Of a stretch of DNA of 64,000 nt, positions 33,068-45,995 are shown in pieces. The stretch is from assembly GCA_011316305.1 (NCBI GenBank), contig SAUG01000048.1, positions 248,001-312,000 on the forward strand, in the 5' to 3' direction. This stretch comes from Rusavskia elegans (taxonomy: Eukaryota; Ascomycota; Lecanoromycetes; Teloschistales; Teloschistaceae). Positions within the stretch are counted from its first letter, which is position 1. Every line of letters begins with the position of its first letter. Position numbers and translations under genes: made by a program. Below the pieces are notes generated by a model, which was given only the letters and a program-made list of their open reading frames with translations, was not told the origin of the DNA and ran no database searches.

Positions 33068-34332
33068 ATAAAACTATTTACTTTTTTAGAAAATTTCGAT
33101 TTAAAATTATATTATTTCTTTATATCTATATATATATTATTAACGTTATATACGATATCAATTGATATATTTACGTATAGTAAAGGAATTTTTACAGCTG
33201 AAAATATATTCGTTAAATATTATTTCTATTTAATATTTTTTTTGTTCGATAACGAATATTCTACTATATATAAATATTATATATTTCTTTTTCGTCGTTA
33301 TAAATAATTATAAATATCTAATATTTCTATTATAACTATTTATAATACTACGAAATAATTAGATTGGCCGGTTCGGATCGGATTTTCGTCGAATTATCGA
33401 ATATCCGATTGGATTTTAATAATTCGATCCGAATCCGATTCGATTATATTATATATTAAATATATTTATTTTTTAATAATTTAATAAAGGTAATACGTCT
33501 AGATATTATATTTTCTCGAATTAAAATATCTCTAGCTAGCGTAGTTAATCAATTAGAATATTTTTAGTAATTTCGTAAAAAAGTTATACTAGTTTAATAC
33601 TTTTATACTAGAGTTTAGCGTTTTTCCGGGTCGGGTCGGATTAGTTAACCGGGATTCGAAATCCGATCCGACGGCCAGTTTAGAAATAGTTATCTATAGT
33701 TATTTCTTCGGCTATATTTTTCGTATAACCCGTATTTAAATATTTCGTTTAATTATTAAAATACTCTATAGCTCGCGTAGTTATAAAAAAGTCGCTAGTT
33801 AATACGCTGGCTACTACGGCTAGAAGCTTTACTCGATCGATTAAAATAAAAAAAGATAGAAAAATCGGATAGTATATTTTAAAAATAATAAAAAAAAAAT
33901 TTTAATTTAGTCGATATAGATTATTCTAGCTATAATAAAATAGTTAACGTCCGTATAAAACAATATAGTTACTATAGATAAAACTACTACTATCTAGTTT
34001 ATTTTATAACTATAGCTATTATAAAAATATATACGTAGAGAAATGATTTTAGATTATTTTAATATTATCAGCAAAAGAAAAGAAATAAAACGATAACTAT
34101 AGAATATATTTATCTATAAAAATTTCTACGTTAATTAAATTATCGATATAAAAATATATTATATAAGTAAATAAATTTGTATTAAAATTTCAAAAATTTA
34201 TTTATTTATATCAATTAATTTAAATTATAAATATTACTATTATATATTCGATACTAATATACTAACGTTTAGTTTATTTATCGAACTATTGATTTATCGA
34301 ATGCTAAAATCTAAATAAATTAATTAAATAAA
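33068..34332 (+). repeat. ~1-kb dispersed repeat X, copy 1 (interrupted)
   Basis: Matches copies at about 35,770-36,766 and 46,450-47,445 in order and orientation, from the segment with ACGTTATATACG through to the end near CGAACTATTGATTTATCG. It is interrupted by the MITE at 33362-33680 and preceded by SINE copy 1. It is the most heavily mutated of the three. No coding frame or terminal structure recognised. Confidence 0.65.
33362..33680 (+). mobile_element. TA-flanked MITE, copy A
   Basis: 319 bp inserted within repeat X copy 1. It begins GATTGGCCGGTTCGGATCGG and ends CGACGGCCAGTT, short inverted ends GACTGGCC/GGCCAGTC with RIP changes, flanked by TA on both sides (33360-33361, 33681-33682). 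Similar over its whole length to copy B, including the shared CTAGCTAGCGTAGTTA and TTTTATACTAGAGTTT segments. A TA duplication suggests a Tc1/mariner-type parent. No coding capacity. Confidence 0.6.
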
Positions 34333-34364
34333 AATGATAAAATACTTTTCTATTCGTATAATTT

Positions 34365-34695
34365 TAAAAATATCGCTAGCTATTATTCTAGCTATTATAG
34401 TTAGAAGTCTTTTTAGTTTTATTGAAAATTTACTATTTCAGCTAAAAGTTTTATCTAGTCGATTAAAATGAAAAAAAAAAATCATAAAAAATCGGATAAC
34501 GTATTATAAAAATAGTATAAAAAAAAGTTGTTTTTAAATTAATATAAATTGATTTAATAATAATAAAATAGTTAATTTCATTTATTATATATATAATTGC
34601 TATAAGTAAAAATACTACCGTTGATTTTAAATTTAAATAACAGTTCTAACAATAATATATACGTAGAATAGAAGATACTAGTAAATAAAAATATT
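34365..34695 (+). repeat. Partial copy of repeat X
   Basis: A further decayed piece matching the middle of repeat X (CGCTAGCTATTATTCTAGC, then AGTCGATTAAAATG and AATAATAAAATAGTTAA), directly after copy 1 and in the same orientation. Confidence 0.4.
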
Positions 34696-34714
34696 TATAA
34701 AAAATATATCTCGG

Positions 34715-34860
34715 AATGGAATATAGAAATATCTAATCCGAATCTAATCCGAACGGGTTCGGATCGGATCTAGATCGGATTTTATAGAAATCGATCTAAT
34801 CCGAAAGCTTTTAGATTAATCCGAATAGTAAACGGGTTAATCTAGTTATATCTTTTATAT
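34715..34860. repeat. CGGATCGGAT-rich block
   Basis: A short segment rich in AATCCGAACGGGTTCGGATC and related words, resembling the ends of the two MITEs. A second such block lies at about 40,370-40,510. They may be remnants of the same family. Confidence 0.3.
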
Positions 34861-35769
34861 TTATATATAAATAACTTACGAAAACATTATTATAGTAAGA
34901 ATTTCTAGTCTAATAGTTCGATATATCTATATTTATTCCGTTTACTAGATTTATAATATTTAATAGATAAATATCTTACTTGCTTTATAGATTACTTTAT
35001 TTCTAAAATCTTTTCAATTCTTTTATAGAAATATCTAAAAGAAATAAATCTTTTAATTAAATATTAGAAAAGAATAAAGAAAGTTTTAATAGATATATTT
35101 CTTTTAATACTATTTAAATAAATTCTAAATTCTTTTTTACCAACTGGTTCTAGTAAAAAAAACAGTCTACTATAATAATCGGACCTATTCTATTAATCGA
35201 ATCTTCAAAATTCGAATATTTCGAAAATCGATTTCTTTAAATATCTAGAAACTAATACTTTTATTAATATTAGTTCTAATAAAAAACCTTCTATTAAAAA
35301 ATTCCTTTAATCTTTAAAAAAGATAGAATACGAACTTTCTAAATTATATTTCGAATAGCTAATACGATTATAGTTAAACTAGAAAAACCATCTATATAAA
35401 ATATTCGAATACCTAAATATATATTACTATAATCTAATGATATTTTAAATCTAATAAAATAACTAAAAAACAACGTATTATTAGTAGAAAAAACTCTATA
35501 TCTAATCTGATATTATAATCTTTATAATCTAATTAATTTCTAGTTTAAAAAAAAAGTAAATACGTAAAATAAAAAGTATTTTAAACTTTTAAAATAATAT
35601 TGATTTGTATCTCTAATTCTAGTTTATTAAATAGTTTTAATATTTTTAGTAATTCGTAAATTATAAATATTATTAAAATTTATTTAAATATTATCGACAA
35701 CTTTTTTAATTCGATATACTAAAATCATATTCTTTTATTATAGAATCACTCGGCGTATATATATAGTAT
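34861..35769. other. Decayed repeat sequence, unassigned
   Basis: AT-rich and RIP-mutated. Around 35,300-35,700 the + strand has stretches interrupted only by TAG/TAA (for example KLYFE, NHLYKIFEYLNIYYYNL), suggesting a mutated gag- or transposase-like frame. The family is not recognised. Confidence 0.3.
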
Positions 35770-36766
35770 ATAAATTATATACTAGCTTTCTTTCCTAGAA
35801 GATTTCTATTTGAAATTATATTGAGTTTTTATATATATATATATATTCTATCAACGTTATATACGGTAACGATTATTATATTTTACGTATAAAGAAATTT
35901 TTATAGCTAAAGATATATAGTTCGTCAGGTAAAATTTATAGCGCAATCAATTACTTCTATTTAACTATTTCCTTCTTTATTCGATTACGAATCCTCTATT
36001 ATATAAATATAACTCCGTTATTCGCAGTCTTTAATCTACCGGTCCTTCTTCGATATTATATATAATTATCAGCTTCTAATATTTCCGCTATATCTACCTA
36101 CTATACTACGAAGTAATCATCTATATCTATCGCTTTAGCTATATTTATTATATAACCTGTATCTAAACGCTCCGTTAAACTATTAAAATACTCTTTTACC
36201 CTTGTAGTTTTAAGAAGGTCGCTAGCTATAGGATCGCCTGCTAGTACGCTAGCTACTATAGCCGGAAGCTTTACCCGGTCGATTAGATTAAAAGGGGGTA
36301 GAGAGATTAGATAGCGCGTTTTAAAAGCGGTAAGAAAAAGATTTTTATCGAAGTCGGAATAGGTTACTCTAGCTATAATAAAATAGTCGACGACTACGCG
36401 GATAGATATAATTATTACGGATATAGAAAGATATTACCGTCTAATTTAGCTGCGGTATAGCTATTATAGAAGTATATACGTACGTAAAGGGTTTTAGACT
36501 TATATTACTAGTAAAAGAAGAAAAAGCGATAACTGCGAGGTATATTTATCTATTAAAATTTCTACGTTAATTTATCGATAGAAAGATACGTTATATTACT
36601 AAGTAAATTTAAATTAAAATTCTATAGAACTGTTATTTACATTATTTAAACTAGAATATAAATTCTACTACCGTATATTTAATACTGATATACTAACGCT
36701 TGATTTATTTACCGAACCACTGGTTTATCGGGTACTAAAGTCAAAACAAATAACTAAATAAATATA
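35770..36766 (+). repeat. ~1-kb dispersed repeat X, copy 2
   Basis: Aligns with copy 3 (46,450-47,445) end to end; less mutated than copy 1. It contains a (TA)n run, ACGTTATATACGGTAACGAT, GAAGCTTTACCCGGTCGATT and an end with CACTGGTTTATCGGGTAC. Copies 2 and 3 are in direct orientation, 10.7 kb apart, so they could be long LTRs of an old element or independent non-autonomous copies. Confidence 0.7.
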
Positions 36767-39383
36767 CTAGCTTTATTACTAATATTACTATTTTTAAAAA
36801 TAGCGTTCTAGTTTACTATTTTTAAATTCGATTATAATATATTTTTTAGTAACTATTTTATTTATTTTAATCGCTTTAAACAATATAGAAAATATAACTA
36901 GATATAGACTAGTATATTCGCTTTCCATTAGCTTTTTAATTAGATACTAGAATAGTCGTCGAAAGATTATTAAATCGGTAGATTTTTACTAGTAGTATAT
37001 CTCGCGGAATATACTATTATCTGAATTAAAATAAATAATAGAAAATATCGTTTGATATATTTAGTAATACGTTTAATTTTACCGCGAGCTTTACTTTTTA
37101 AGGTTTTCGATTTTAATAAAAGTACTCGCGATCGTTTAACCGATATCGATTTTAATATATTTATCTAATAAAGTTTTAGATAAAAATCTAAAACGATATT
37201 TCATTTTTTTCGATTTTTTTAATAATAGCTTTAGTTCGATTACTATAGTAAAGCGATTTCTTTTCTTTTAATATTATCTTTAATTGACCTATTTTTTTAA
37301 ATCTAAAACTATTCGCTTGTTTATATTTTATAATTAAATAGATTATCGCCGGCAAGAATTTAGTTTAGTCGTTTTATCTGAATATTATTATATTAGGGAT
37401 TGTCTACTAAATTAATCTTTAGATATCTATATAGACCGTCTTTATTTTATTAAAAAAAGTTAGTCCGAATCTAATAATTATAGAGACTTTTATAGTAAAT
37501 CTAAATTTTTTATTAAACTATAACTTTTACTATTTCAATATTCTATTAAATCTATTATAGCGGCCCGAGTTGTTTTTATAATAATATAAAATTATAGATA
37601 TAAAAGAAAAGATTTATATTAAAAATAGAGACTAGATAATTTAGGATTAAAGGTAGAAAAGAAAATATTAAAAAGCGATAAAAGAAAAAGGAAAAAAACT
37701 AAAATACTAGCGGTCTAATATTATTTAAATCTATAGTAATTTTTATAAAAGATTTTCCGCTATAATATATTTTATATTAACTATAAATAATAATTAAAGA
37801 ATTTCTTTATTTTTTTATTTCTTTATATAGTTTTTCTATTATTTTATTATTATAACTATAGACTATTCCTATAATTATATCGTTGATAGTTTTTAAATCG
37901 GCGAGTTTAATAAATTTTAAATTAAATCTAGTTTATTAATAGTAAAATTTCGGTTAACGTAATAGATTTTAAATTTTTCTTTATTCTATCGTAAACGATA
38001 CTAAAACCGGGGTAAAAAGTAACTATATTAGAAGGAATTAAATCTAGATAATATATCTAAAAATAAGAAAAAGATTCGATTTTTAAAAAATAAAAGTCTA
38101 AAAACTATTAGTACTATACTAAAATGATTATAAAAAAGACGCGATTAATATTAAAACTTTTATATAAAATATATAGAAATTTAAAATAGTAATTCCGATA
38201 TCCATTATAATAGAGATAGTAATATATTATAGTATTCTAAAATTAATAGTTATAAAGTTATAGAGCGATATATTAAGTTAAATAGATATAAAACTGCCGC
38301 TATCTATTATAGATTTCTCTAAACGATTTTAAAAAAGATTAAAAAAAATATATATATAGTATTCTATTATAGGTAGATCAAAAGATCGTATAATTTTTAA
38401 ACTAATAGTTTTTATAGTCTAAATATAGTAATAAAGAAATAATTCGCGCGAATTTCGAAGATAGATTAATTCGCTAGTTAATTATAACGGATTAGAAATT
38501 TATAATCGGTATATATTCAAGTATTTAGTTTATATTCGAATATTTAGAAAGTAGTATTTAAATACTTTAATTTTTTTCTTTAAAAAATAGAATTATATCG
38601 AAATTAACCGTAGTCGAACTATAGTTTCTAAAGAATATTCTATCCGAAATTAAAATTTTATTAATAATTAATAGATAATCGGCTAAAAATTACTAGTTCC
38701 TTCCATTTAATATTATTTTCTGCTATAATAATTCTTAGATCTACCGGTAGATATTTTTCGAATTTAAATATTTGCGAAAATACTATACTGGTAAAAATAT
38801 AACGGAAATATTAAAATTGCTTTTTTAAATTTATAATATCTTCTATCGATTATCTATACTAACGACCGATAGTATAGCGAATAACAGTATTCTTTTTATC
38901 TAAATTATTAAAGATTTTAGAAAATTCGTCGAATATATAGATATATAGAAAAAAAAATAACTGTAGTTTAAATATCGTATCTAAAAATAAAGAAAAGAAA
39001 AAAAAAAGATCTAGTAAATATAAATAAATAGAATTGGAAAATTTAGATATAGAAAATTCTAGTAATAACGAGCTAATAATAGTAAATATTTTCTAAATAA
39101 ATCTATTGATTTCAAAAATAATATATAGTAATCTAAAAATAATTTAATCTATATATTCTACTTTATTTATATTGTTTAACTAGCTTTCGAAACTTTTTAT
39201 AGTCGAGTTATAATTGATTTATCTAATAGAAAGTTATAGAAAAATTAAATTAATAAAGAAAATCGAAAAACTATAAAGTAATTTGTTTAGAATCTATCTA
39301 TAATATTAGTAAAAGTATATTTTCTAATTTTTCGATTTAAGATTTTAAATTATTTAAATCTATTTTTATATTTATTTCTAGAT
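36767..39383. other. Decayed transposon coding sequence, unassigned
   Basis: 2.6 kb of RIP-mutated sequence. Around 37,040-37,740 one + strand frame is open except for TAG/TAA, with peptides such as ITIVKRFLFF and IDYRRQEFSLVVLSEYYYIR and a very basic end (KILKSDKRKRKKTKIL). It was clearly coding once, but no reverse transcriptase, integrase or transposase motif could be identified by eye. Confidence 0.35.
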
Positions 39384-39398
39384 CCGAAAATCTAATAT

Positions 39399-39837
39399 AT
39401 ATACGATTAATCATTCGGATTTTAATTTTAGTCTTTTACGAATTTTTAACGCTAGAGGCGCTAATTCGATCAGATTACGCAATTATTTGATATTTAAATA
39501 TTTTACCGAAAACTCGAATTAAAGACTTCCGAAAAAGCTAGATCTAGACAAAAATCTAGAGGAAAACCGTAATCTATTTAATTTTATTATTTAATTTATT
39601 TTACTTCGATTAGAAACGGCTAGGCCGAAGAAATTCTCTAAATAATCTTTCTATATAACTTCTATATAACTCTATATAAAAATCGATTTATTCGATTTAG
39701 AAAAACTTAAATATTAGGTTAGCTTTCGAGGGATTCGAACTTTCGACCCGCCGGATTAACTCCGCTAATTCCGAAATAGAACGCTGGATCCGTTAGGCCG
39801 TCAGGTCACGCAATATTGCCACTGCGCCATCCGGACC
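39399..39837 (-). mobile_element. tRNA-derived SINE, full-length copy 2
   Basis: A 439-bp element on the minus strand with 15-bp target-site duplications, CCGAAAATCTAATAT (39384-39398) and CCGAGAATCTAATAT (39838-39852), differing by one G/A. Its head is much better preserved than that of copy 1: GGTCCGGATGGCGCAGTGGC includes a good A box (TGGCGCAGTGG), and about 85 nt later AAGTTCGAATCCC is a good B box. The tRNA-like part is longer than a normal tRNA and is followed by ~300 bp of body shared with copy 1, so this is a SINE and not a tRNA gene. It ends in a TA-rich tail. Confidence 0.82.
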
Positions 39838-39852
39838 CCGAGAATCTAATAT

Positions 39853-40834
39853 TAATATTAATATAAATAGTCCCCGACGTAATAGACTAACGATTATTTA
39901 ATAGGAAAGGATCGAAAAAGAATAAAAAGCTAAAACCTTCGATTAATTAAATATTAAAATATTGAAAGCGTTTCGCTATACTAAATTATTTTCTTTTATT
40001 TAAAATATCGATAGTTAATAGAATTTTATATACTATATATTATTCCGATTATATTTTCATTAAAATTTAACCGATTAATATCTAATATTATAAAATATAA
40101 ACTGTTTTCGATTATCTAAAAAAGAAAAAATCTAGCCGAATATTTAACTAATTTATTTAACTTTATTAATTACTTTACGAAATTGGTAAATATAAAAGAA
40201 AGTTCTACTATTTACTTCGTCTATAAAATTTTTAATCGCTTTTTTAATTATCTAAAAACCGCCTAGAATAAATTTTATCGAAAGAAAATAATTTAGAAAT
40301 AGACGTTTTTAAAGATATTAGAAGCCGTTTAAAATAAATTATAGGATTATTATAATTAGATTGACTATTTCGATACGGGTTTCTATTAGTATTTTAGAGA
40401 CCCGATTCGTATTTTAGTAAATCGGTTCGATCTAATCTATTAAACGGTTCGGGTCGATTTTTAATATTAGAATCGAAAATCGAATCGAATTATAAAATAG
40501 AAACTAATAAATATCTAATTCGATTCGATTGATAAATATATTATATAGTCGAAAATTATAACTTTTATAAACGATTAATACTTTAAATATATTATTTTTT
40601 ATAAATATAATATATAATTTAGATAATATAGACCGATAATATAATTTATTTAATATTAGCTAATATAACGGCTATAATCTATATTATTTTTCTCTAGAAA
40701 ATCTTCAGACTATATATTTTCTTCTCGGATCTTTTAACTACGTAAAATTCGATTATTAACTAATTTATTATTTTCTAGCTATATCTCTAAATTCTTTATT
40801 AGATTTTTAATAAACTAAAAGTTTTTAATTTAGA
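39853..40834. other. AT-rich decayed sequence
   Basis: About 980 bp, RIP-mutated. It contains one GGTTCGGGTCGA-type block (about 40,370-40,510) related to the MITE ends. No frame or element boundary recognised. Confidence 0.3.
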
Positions 40835-40836
40835 TA

Positions 40837-41201
40837 GACTGGCCTGTTCGGGTCGGGTTCCCGTCGAATCGTCGGATACTCGATCCGATTTTAGTAATCC
40901 GATCCAGATCCGACTCGAAAATATTATATATTTAATATATTTTTTTAATTTTTTTTTTATATAAATGATTTATTTAGGTAATTTATTTCCTCGAATCAGA
41001 ATCTTTCTAGCTAGCGTAGTTATTTAATTAGAATTCTTCTTATGATTTTAAATAAAAATTATACGAAACTTATACTTTTATACTAGAGTTTCACTTTAAG
41101 ATCTAGTTTTAGCGGGTCGGATCGGATTATAATTTAGAACTCGAAATCCGGTCGGATCGGGTTAGCCAATCCGGATTCGAAATCCGACTCGACGGCCAGT
41201 C
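40837..41201 (+). mobile_element. TA-flanked MITE, copy B
   Basis: 365 bp, better preserved than copy A. Begins GACTGGCCTGTTCGGGTCGG and ends CGACGGCCAGTC; the terminal 8 bp are a perfect inverted repeat. TA flanks both sides (40835-40836, 41202-41203). Internal segments CTAGCTAGCGTAGTTAT and CTTTTATACTAGAGTTTC match copy A. No coding capacity. Confidence 0.65.
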
Positions 41202-41203
41202 TA

Positions 41204-43073
41204 AATATAATAATAACGGAGAGATTAAATAATAGGCTAAAGGAATAATATAAGGAAAAATATTAAAATAGAAGAAATTAAAAAATACTAAAATACTAAA
41301 ATAGTAGAGAAATAGAATTACGATTTAATCGTTTTTAGCGGCTTTAGCGTTTAACTTTACTATTTTTAAATTTTTTGAATCTTTATTTATATATTATTAT
41401 CTAACTCTTTTTTTTATCAAATTCAAATGTTTATCTTCTATATATTCTGGAAATAAGACGACTACTACTTTTGAAACGTATTTTTAGTTAACTTTTAGTC
41501 TTTTAGATTTATCCTTTCGTCTTTTAGAGAAATTCTCTACTAGCGCTTCCGTAGTATAGCTGGTATATACTTCAATAAACAATTATAATATTCTATTCGA
41601 TTTATAGATATTTATTATATATCTATAGCTTAGTTTCTAGCTATATATTTTATCAGGAAATAATAATAGATATAGTTAATACGTAAATTTTCTCCGATAG
41701 CTTTATTAAAGCTAGCGAGGTCTACGTCGTCGCCGGTTTATAGTTATAAAAGAACGATAGATAGGATATAGAAATTACGGATATTAATAGGAAATTAATA
41801 AAAAATCGATAGATTAATAGGCGCTAAATATTTATATAGTCTATAGTTGAAAAATAGTTAAATATTTATACTATAGATAAGAATTCCATATTGTAAATCG
41901 AAATTATAGGCTGCTATAATTAGAAAATTATTAATATAAAGCTTTATAATATTTTCTAAAAATACAAAGCCGTATAGTATTTTCTAATTCTAATTATTAA
42001 ATTTTATTCTACTTTTTCTATCGACTTAATTATTTTATTCGTTATCTTATCCGCTCTTCTATATCTACTTCGCTATTCTTTAATTATTATTTGATAATTT
42101 TTCTATTATTAGTATCAATCGCGTATCTCGATAGCTTTTTATATTAACGGTTTAACGTTTTTTTTCTTATCTTTAGCTTTTATATCTCGATTATCTTCTA
42201 CTATAAATCGGAATACGCGAAGTTTGGCTCTATATAATATATATAAGCCTTTTCTTACCGCCTAATCTAGAAGCTATAGCTTTTGAATTTAGTATATAGT
42301 ATTATAGAAAAGGATATAAAGATAGCAAGACGATAATAATAATATATAAAACTGATATAAATAGCTAGACCGAGGATATACCGATATCTAACTAGGAATC
42401 GACGATTGTACTATAAAAGTTTTAGATAAAATAGTTAATAGAAAAGAAAAAGAATATTTTTAGATAATTTAATTATCAGCTATATTAATATATTATTTAT
42501 AAAATATAATCTAAGTAACTAATAGATTATTCGAAAATATTACTAATTTATATATCTAAAATCCGGTAATTTTGTAACTTTTACTAGAATAGAGATGGAT
42601 CGAAGCTACGTTTATACTATAGAGTATAATCGTTAAAAAAAGACGTTTATAAATATCTAAATTAGAGAAAGAAGATATAAAAGAAATTATATAAAGTAAT
42701 TAAACTAAAAATAATAATAATGATAAAGAATTTTAGGCGGATCTCTATATATAATATCAATCTTTCGATTTATCTTCTAGTTGTATTTAATGGTTCTATT
42801 TTTAATTTCGCCGCTTTTCCGCTACCGTTATTAATGATTCCGAAATTTTTCTTTATTATCGATTAAATATATAGATAGTTGAAGGAATTTATTATAGTAT
42901 ATAATATTTAGACGGAAGTTACTTCCTTTTTTTAATAATATTATAAAAGCCTATTCGAAGTCTTTAATATATTATCTAATTTAAAAACCTTTTATAGTCT
43001 ATCTAAATCGATTATAACTTTTAAAAGATTTATTAAATTCTAATTACTTTTATTTTAGATATAATAGAAGTTA
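41204..43073. other. Decayed repeat sequence, unassigned
   Basis: 1.9 kb of RIP-mutated sequence. No terminal repeats or convincing frame recognised. The 3.3-kb LTR element is inserted at its right end. Confidence 0.3.
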
Positions 43074-43078
43074 TTTAC

Positions 43079-43488
43079 TGTAACGTCCCTGTATATCAGA
43101 AGGCGTTACGTTCGAGCCTAGCTATAGCCGTAGACGTAATCCGAGCAACTAAATAGTAAAAGAGTCCTAGTATAGATTATTATAACTAATCCTATATAGT
43201 TGTAGAGGTATAGTTATAATATTATAAAGTATCTTTATTATAAAGTAATTAAAAAGAGAATAGTAGAAACGTATTTAATAATTATATTAATAACTAATAA
43301 AAGAAACTATCTATAGGAGTAATAAGCGATATATATAATAAAAGTAGCTATAAAAGCTAACGGGTAGCTGTCTACTAAAAATCCTATTAGGAAAGATAGC
43401 TATAGTAGCTATAGACGGCTATAGATAATTAGGCTCGTTTACCTAACTAATCTTTCTAGAAAACCTCTATAGAGTTATAGATATAATA
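43079..43488 (+). repeat. 5' LTR of the 3.3-kb element
   Basis: 410 bp, starts TGTAACGTCCCTG; same length as the right copy and alignable throughout, differing mainly by C/T and G/A changes. Confidence 0.82.
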
Positions 43489-45995
43489 TAGCCCCCCCTA
43501 TATCGCTTTTTACCTAGCGTAAAAACCGTCTATAGAATATAAAAAGGGTTTTTTTTTCCTTTCCTTTCTTTCCTTTATCTATATCTTTATTATACGTTTT
43601 TAAAAAGGAAATCGACTAAAATCTTTTTATTATATCTAATTAAAAAGAGTTATAATACTTTTTCCTTATTTTCTATATACCCGTAATCCTTTAAAAAAGT
43701 ATAAAATCGAGGTTTATAGTAATACTTATAGTAAATATACTCGGGTTTAGAAATTATATAATCTTTTAATATCTAATACTATCTATATTTTATTTCTTTT
43801 ATTTTTCTATTTCTACTAACTATTATAGGGAAGCGTTTTAAAGATAAAAAGAATAAACTTTATTCTAATATTATAGGTATTTTTAATAAATATTCTAAAG
43901 TTCGCTATCGTATCGAATCTTTCTTTAATTTTAAAAAGGAAATTTATAATAAACGCTTAGCCTAGGAATTAGATTTTTACCGACTCTTTAGTAAATAAAA
44001 ATATTTTATTACTTATTATCGCGTTTTAGATAAATATAAAAGTAATTTTACTATTTATAAATAATATATACTCTTTTAGTTTAATAAATTTAATAATCCG
44101 GTTATATTTTACTTTTCTATTAGTTTTATACTAGCCGCGTAAAAGGCGTCCGTTAAATTAATATATAGATTTAATTTAGATTATTTAGATTAGATTTTAA
44201 AAGAATTTAACTTCTCTTAGCCTATAGAAAATATAAGATTCTAAAAAAGGTCTAGTAAAAGGCTTTTTTATAACTATTTTTATATATTCTAGTTTATATA
44301 TCTATATTATAAATTATTTCTAGTTCTTTTAATAGCGCTATTAAATCTTATTCTTTAGCTACTATTTCGTTCTATAATAATAAAAACGGGTACTAATCGA
44401 ATTCTTCGGTCCTAGGTTAAATACTAAATACTAGGTCCGGTATTCCTTTATTCTAGTCTATTTAATTTAGATTATAGTATTCGATTTTATCTATAGCTTT
44501 AACTATATTTTAGTATATATTTCTAATATAGTTTACCTAATATTATTAGATTATTTTTTTACTTTTATTATATTTTTTAGTAAGTTACTAGAAAAAAAAA
44601 ATAATCTTTCTAAATTTTTATTTCCTAAACTTTTCCGTCTTTTTTAAATTATCTATTTAAGTCTTTAATCTCTTTATAATTTATTATCGAAACTTTATCT
44701 ATTTCTTTATATAAGAGGTTTTTATAGACTAGAAAATATATTATTTATAGTTTTAATTTCTTACCGATAGTACTTTTTTTTATTAGTTTTCCTAAAATCG
44801 ATTCTTTCTATTCGTTTTTTAAAATAATATAACTTTTCTAATTTTCGATTATAATAAAATTTATTATTCTAATTAATCTATATTTTATTTTAACCTCGAT
44901 ATTATTTATTATTTATCTATAAAGGTATCTCTTAATTTTATTATAGAATCTCTTTATAACTTTATTATTCTTCTTTCTATTTATAAAAGCTATTATTTAT
45001 TAACATCCGATTTTAATCTTAAACGCTACTATAAGAGGTTTTTCGGTTTTATATAATTTAAAATCGATTATCGGCTTTATTTCCTATACTTTCTTTAGTT
45101 TTTTAAAATAATATCCTATCCTCTATTTATCCGATAGATAGATAGAGTAAATATTATTATAGTAGGCTTACTAGCTTTTTACTATATATTTGTTAGATAG
45201 TTCCTCTATTATTTTAAAAAAATATTTAGTTATTTTAGTTACCTTTTTAGTTAGGTAATTTTTTTTAAAGTATCCTATTTTTCTATATAAATAATAAGCT
45301 TTAGTTTTTAATCCTTTAGTTTCGGTAGTATCGAGTTCTATTAGATTTCTTCTAGGTTTTTTTTTAGCGGGTCCTATCTTACTAAATACCTATTTATCTA
45401 AGTATATTTTATACTACCTAGTATCGATCCTTATTATAAACTCGATAAAATCTACTAATAAATTAAGTTTTTTAATTACTATTATAGCTTCTTTAACTTT
45501 TATCTAAAGTCTCTTATAGAAATAGGCTTTTAAAACTAAATCTTTCTAGTCTATCTTATAAACTAATATTCTAAACTAAATAGCGTAGGTAGCTACCGAC
45601 TTCTACTATTTTAGAACTGTTAGTCTTCTACCTATTACCTTATTCTTATTATTATTTCTAAAGGTTTTTTTTATAGCCGTAATAAAATTGCCGAAGGTAT
45701 AAAAAATCTATAATATTTTATCTTCTTTCTATCTTTCCGGGTTATCGAGGTAATCTTCTATTCGAAGCTATACCTAATTAAAAGTAGTTACTCCTAGATA
45801 TAATATTATAAATAGAATTTTAACTACTTTATTTAGAAACTAGTTTATATATAATATAAAGTAGATATTTATCTAAATAACCTATAACTTTAAAGATTCT
45901 TTATTTCCTTTATAGATATTTAGTATTACTACTTTAATAGTATCGCTTCGATCTATAGGTCGGGATAATAAAACTAATATAGTAAATTATTAAAA

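Noticed and set aside
39700..39837. Intact tRNA gene on the minus strand
   Set aside because: A and B boxes are too far apart for a normal tRNA, no clean cloverleaf with anticodon arm is seen, and homology with copy 1 extends 300 bp further with TSDs; it is a SINE head.
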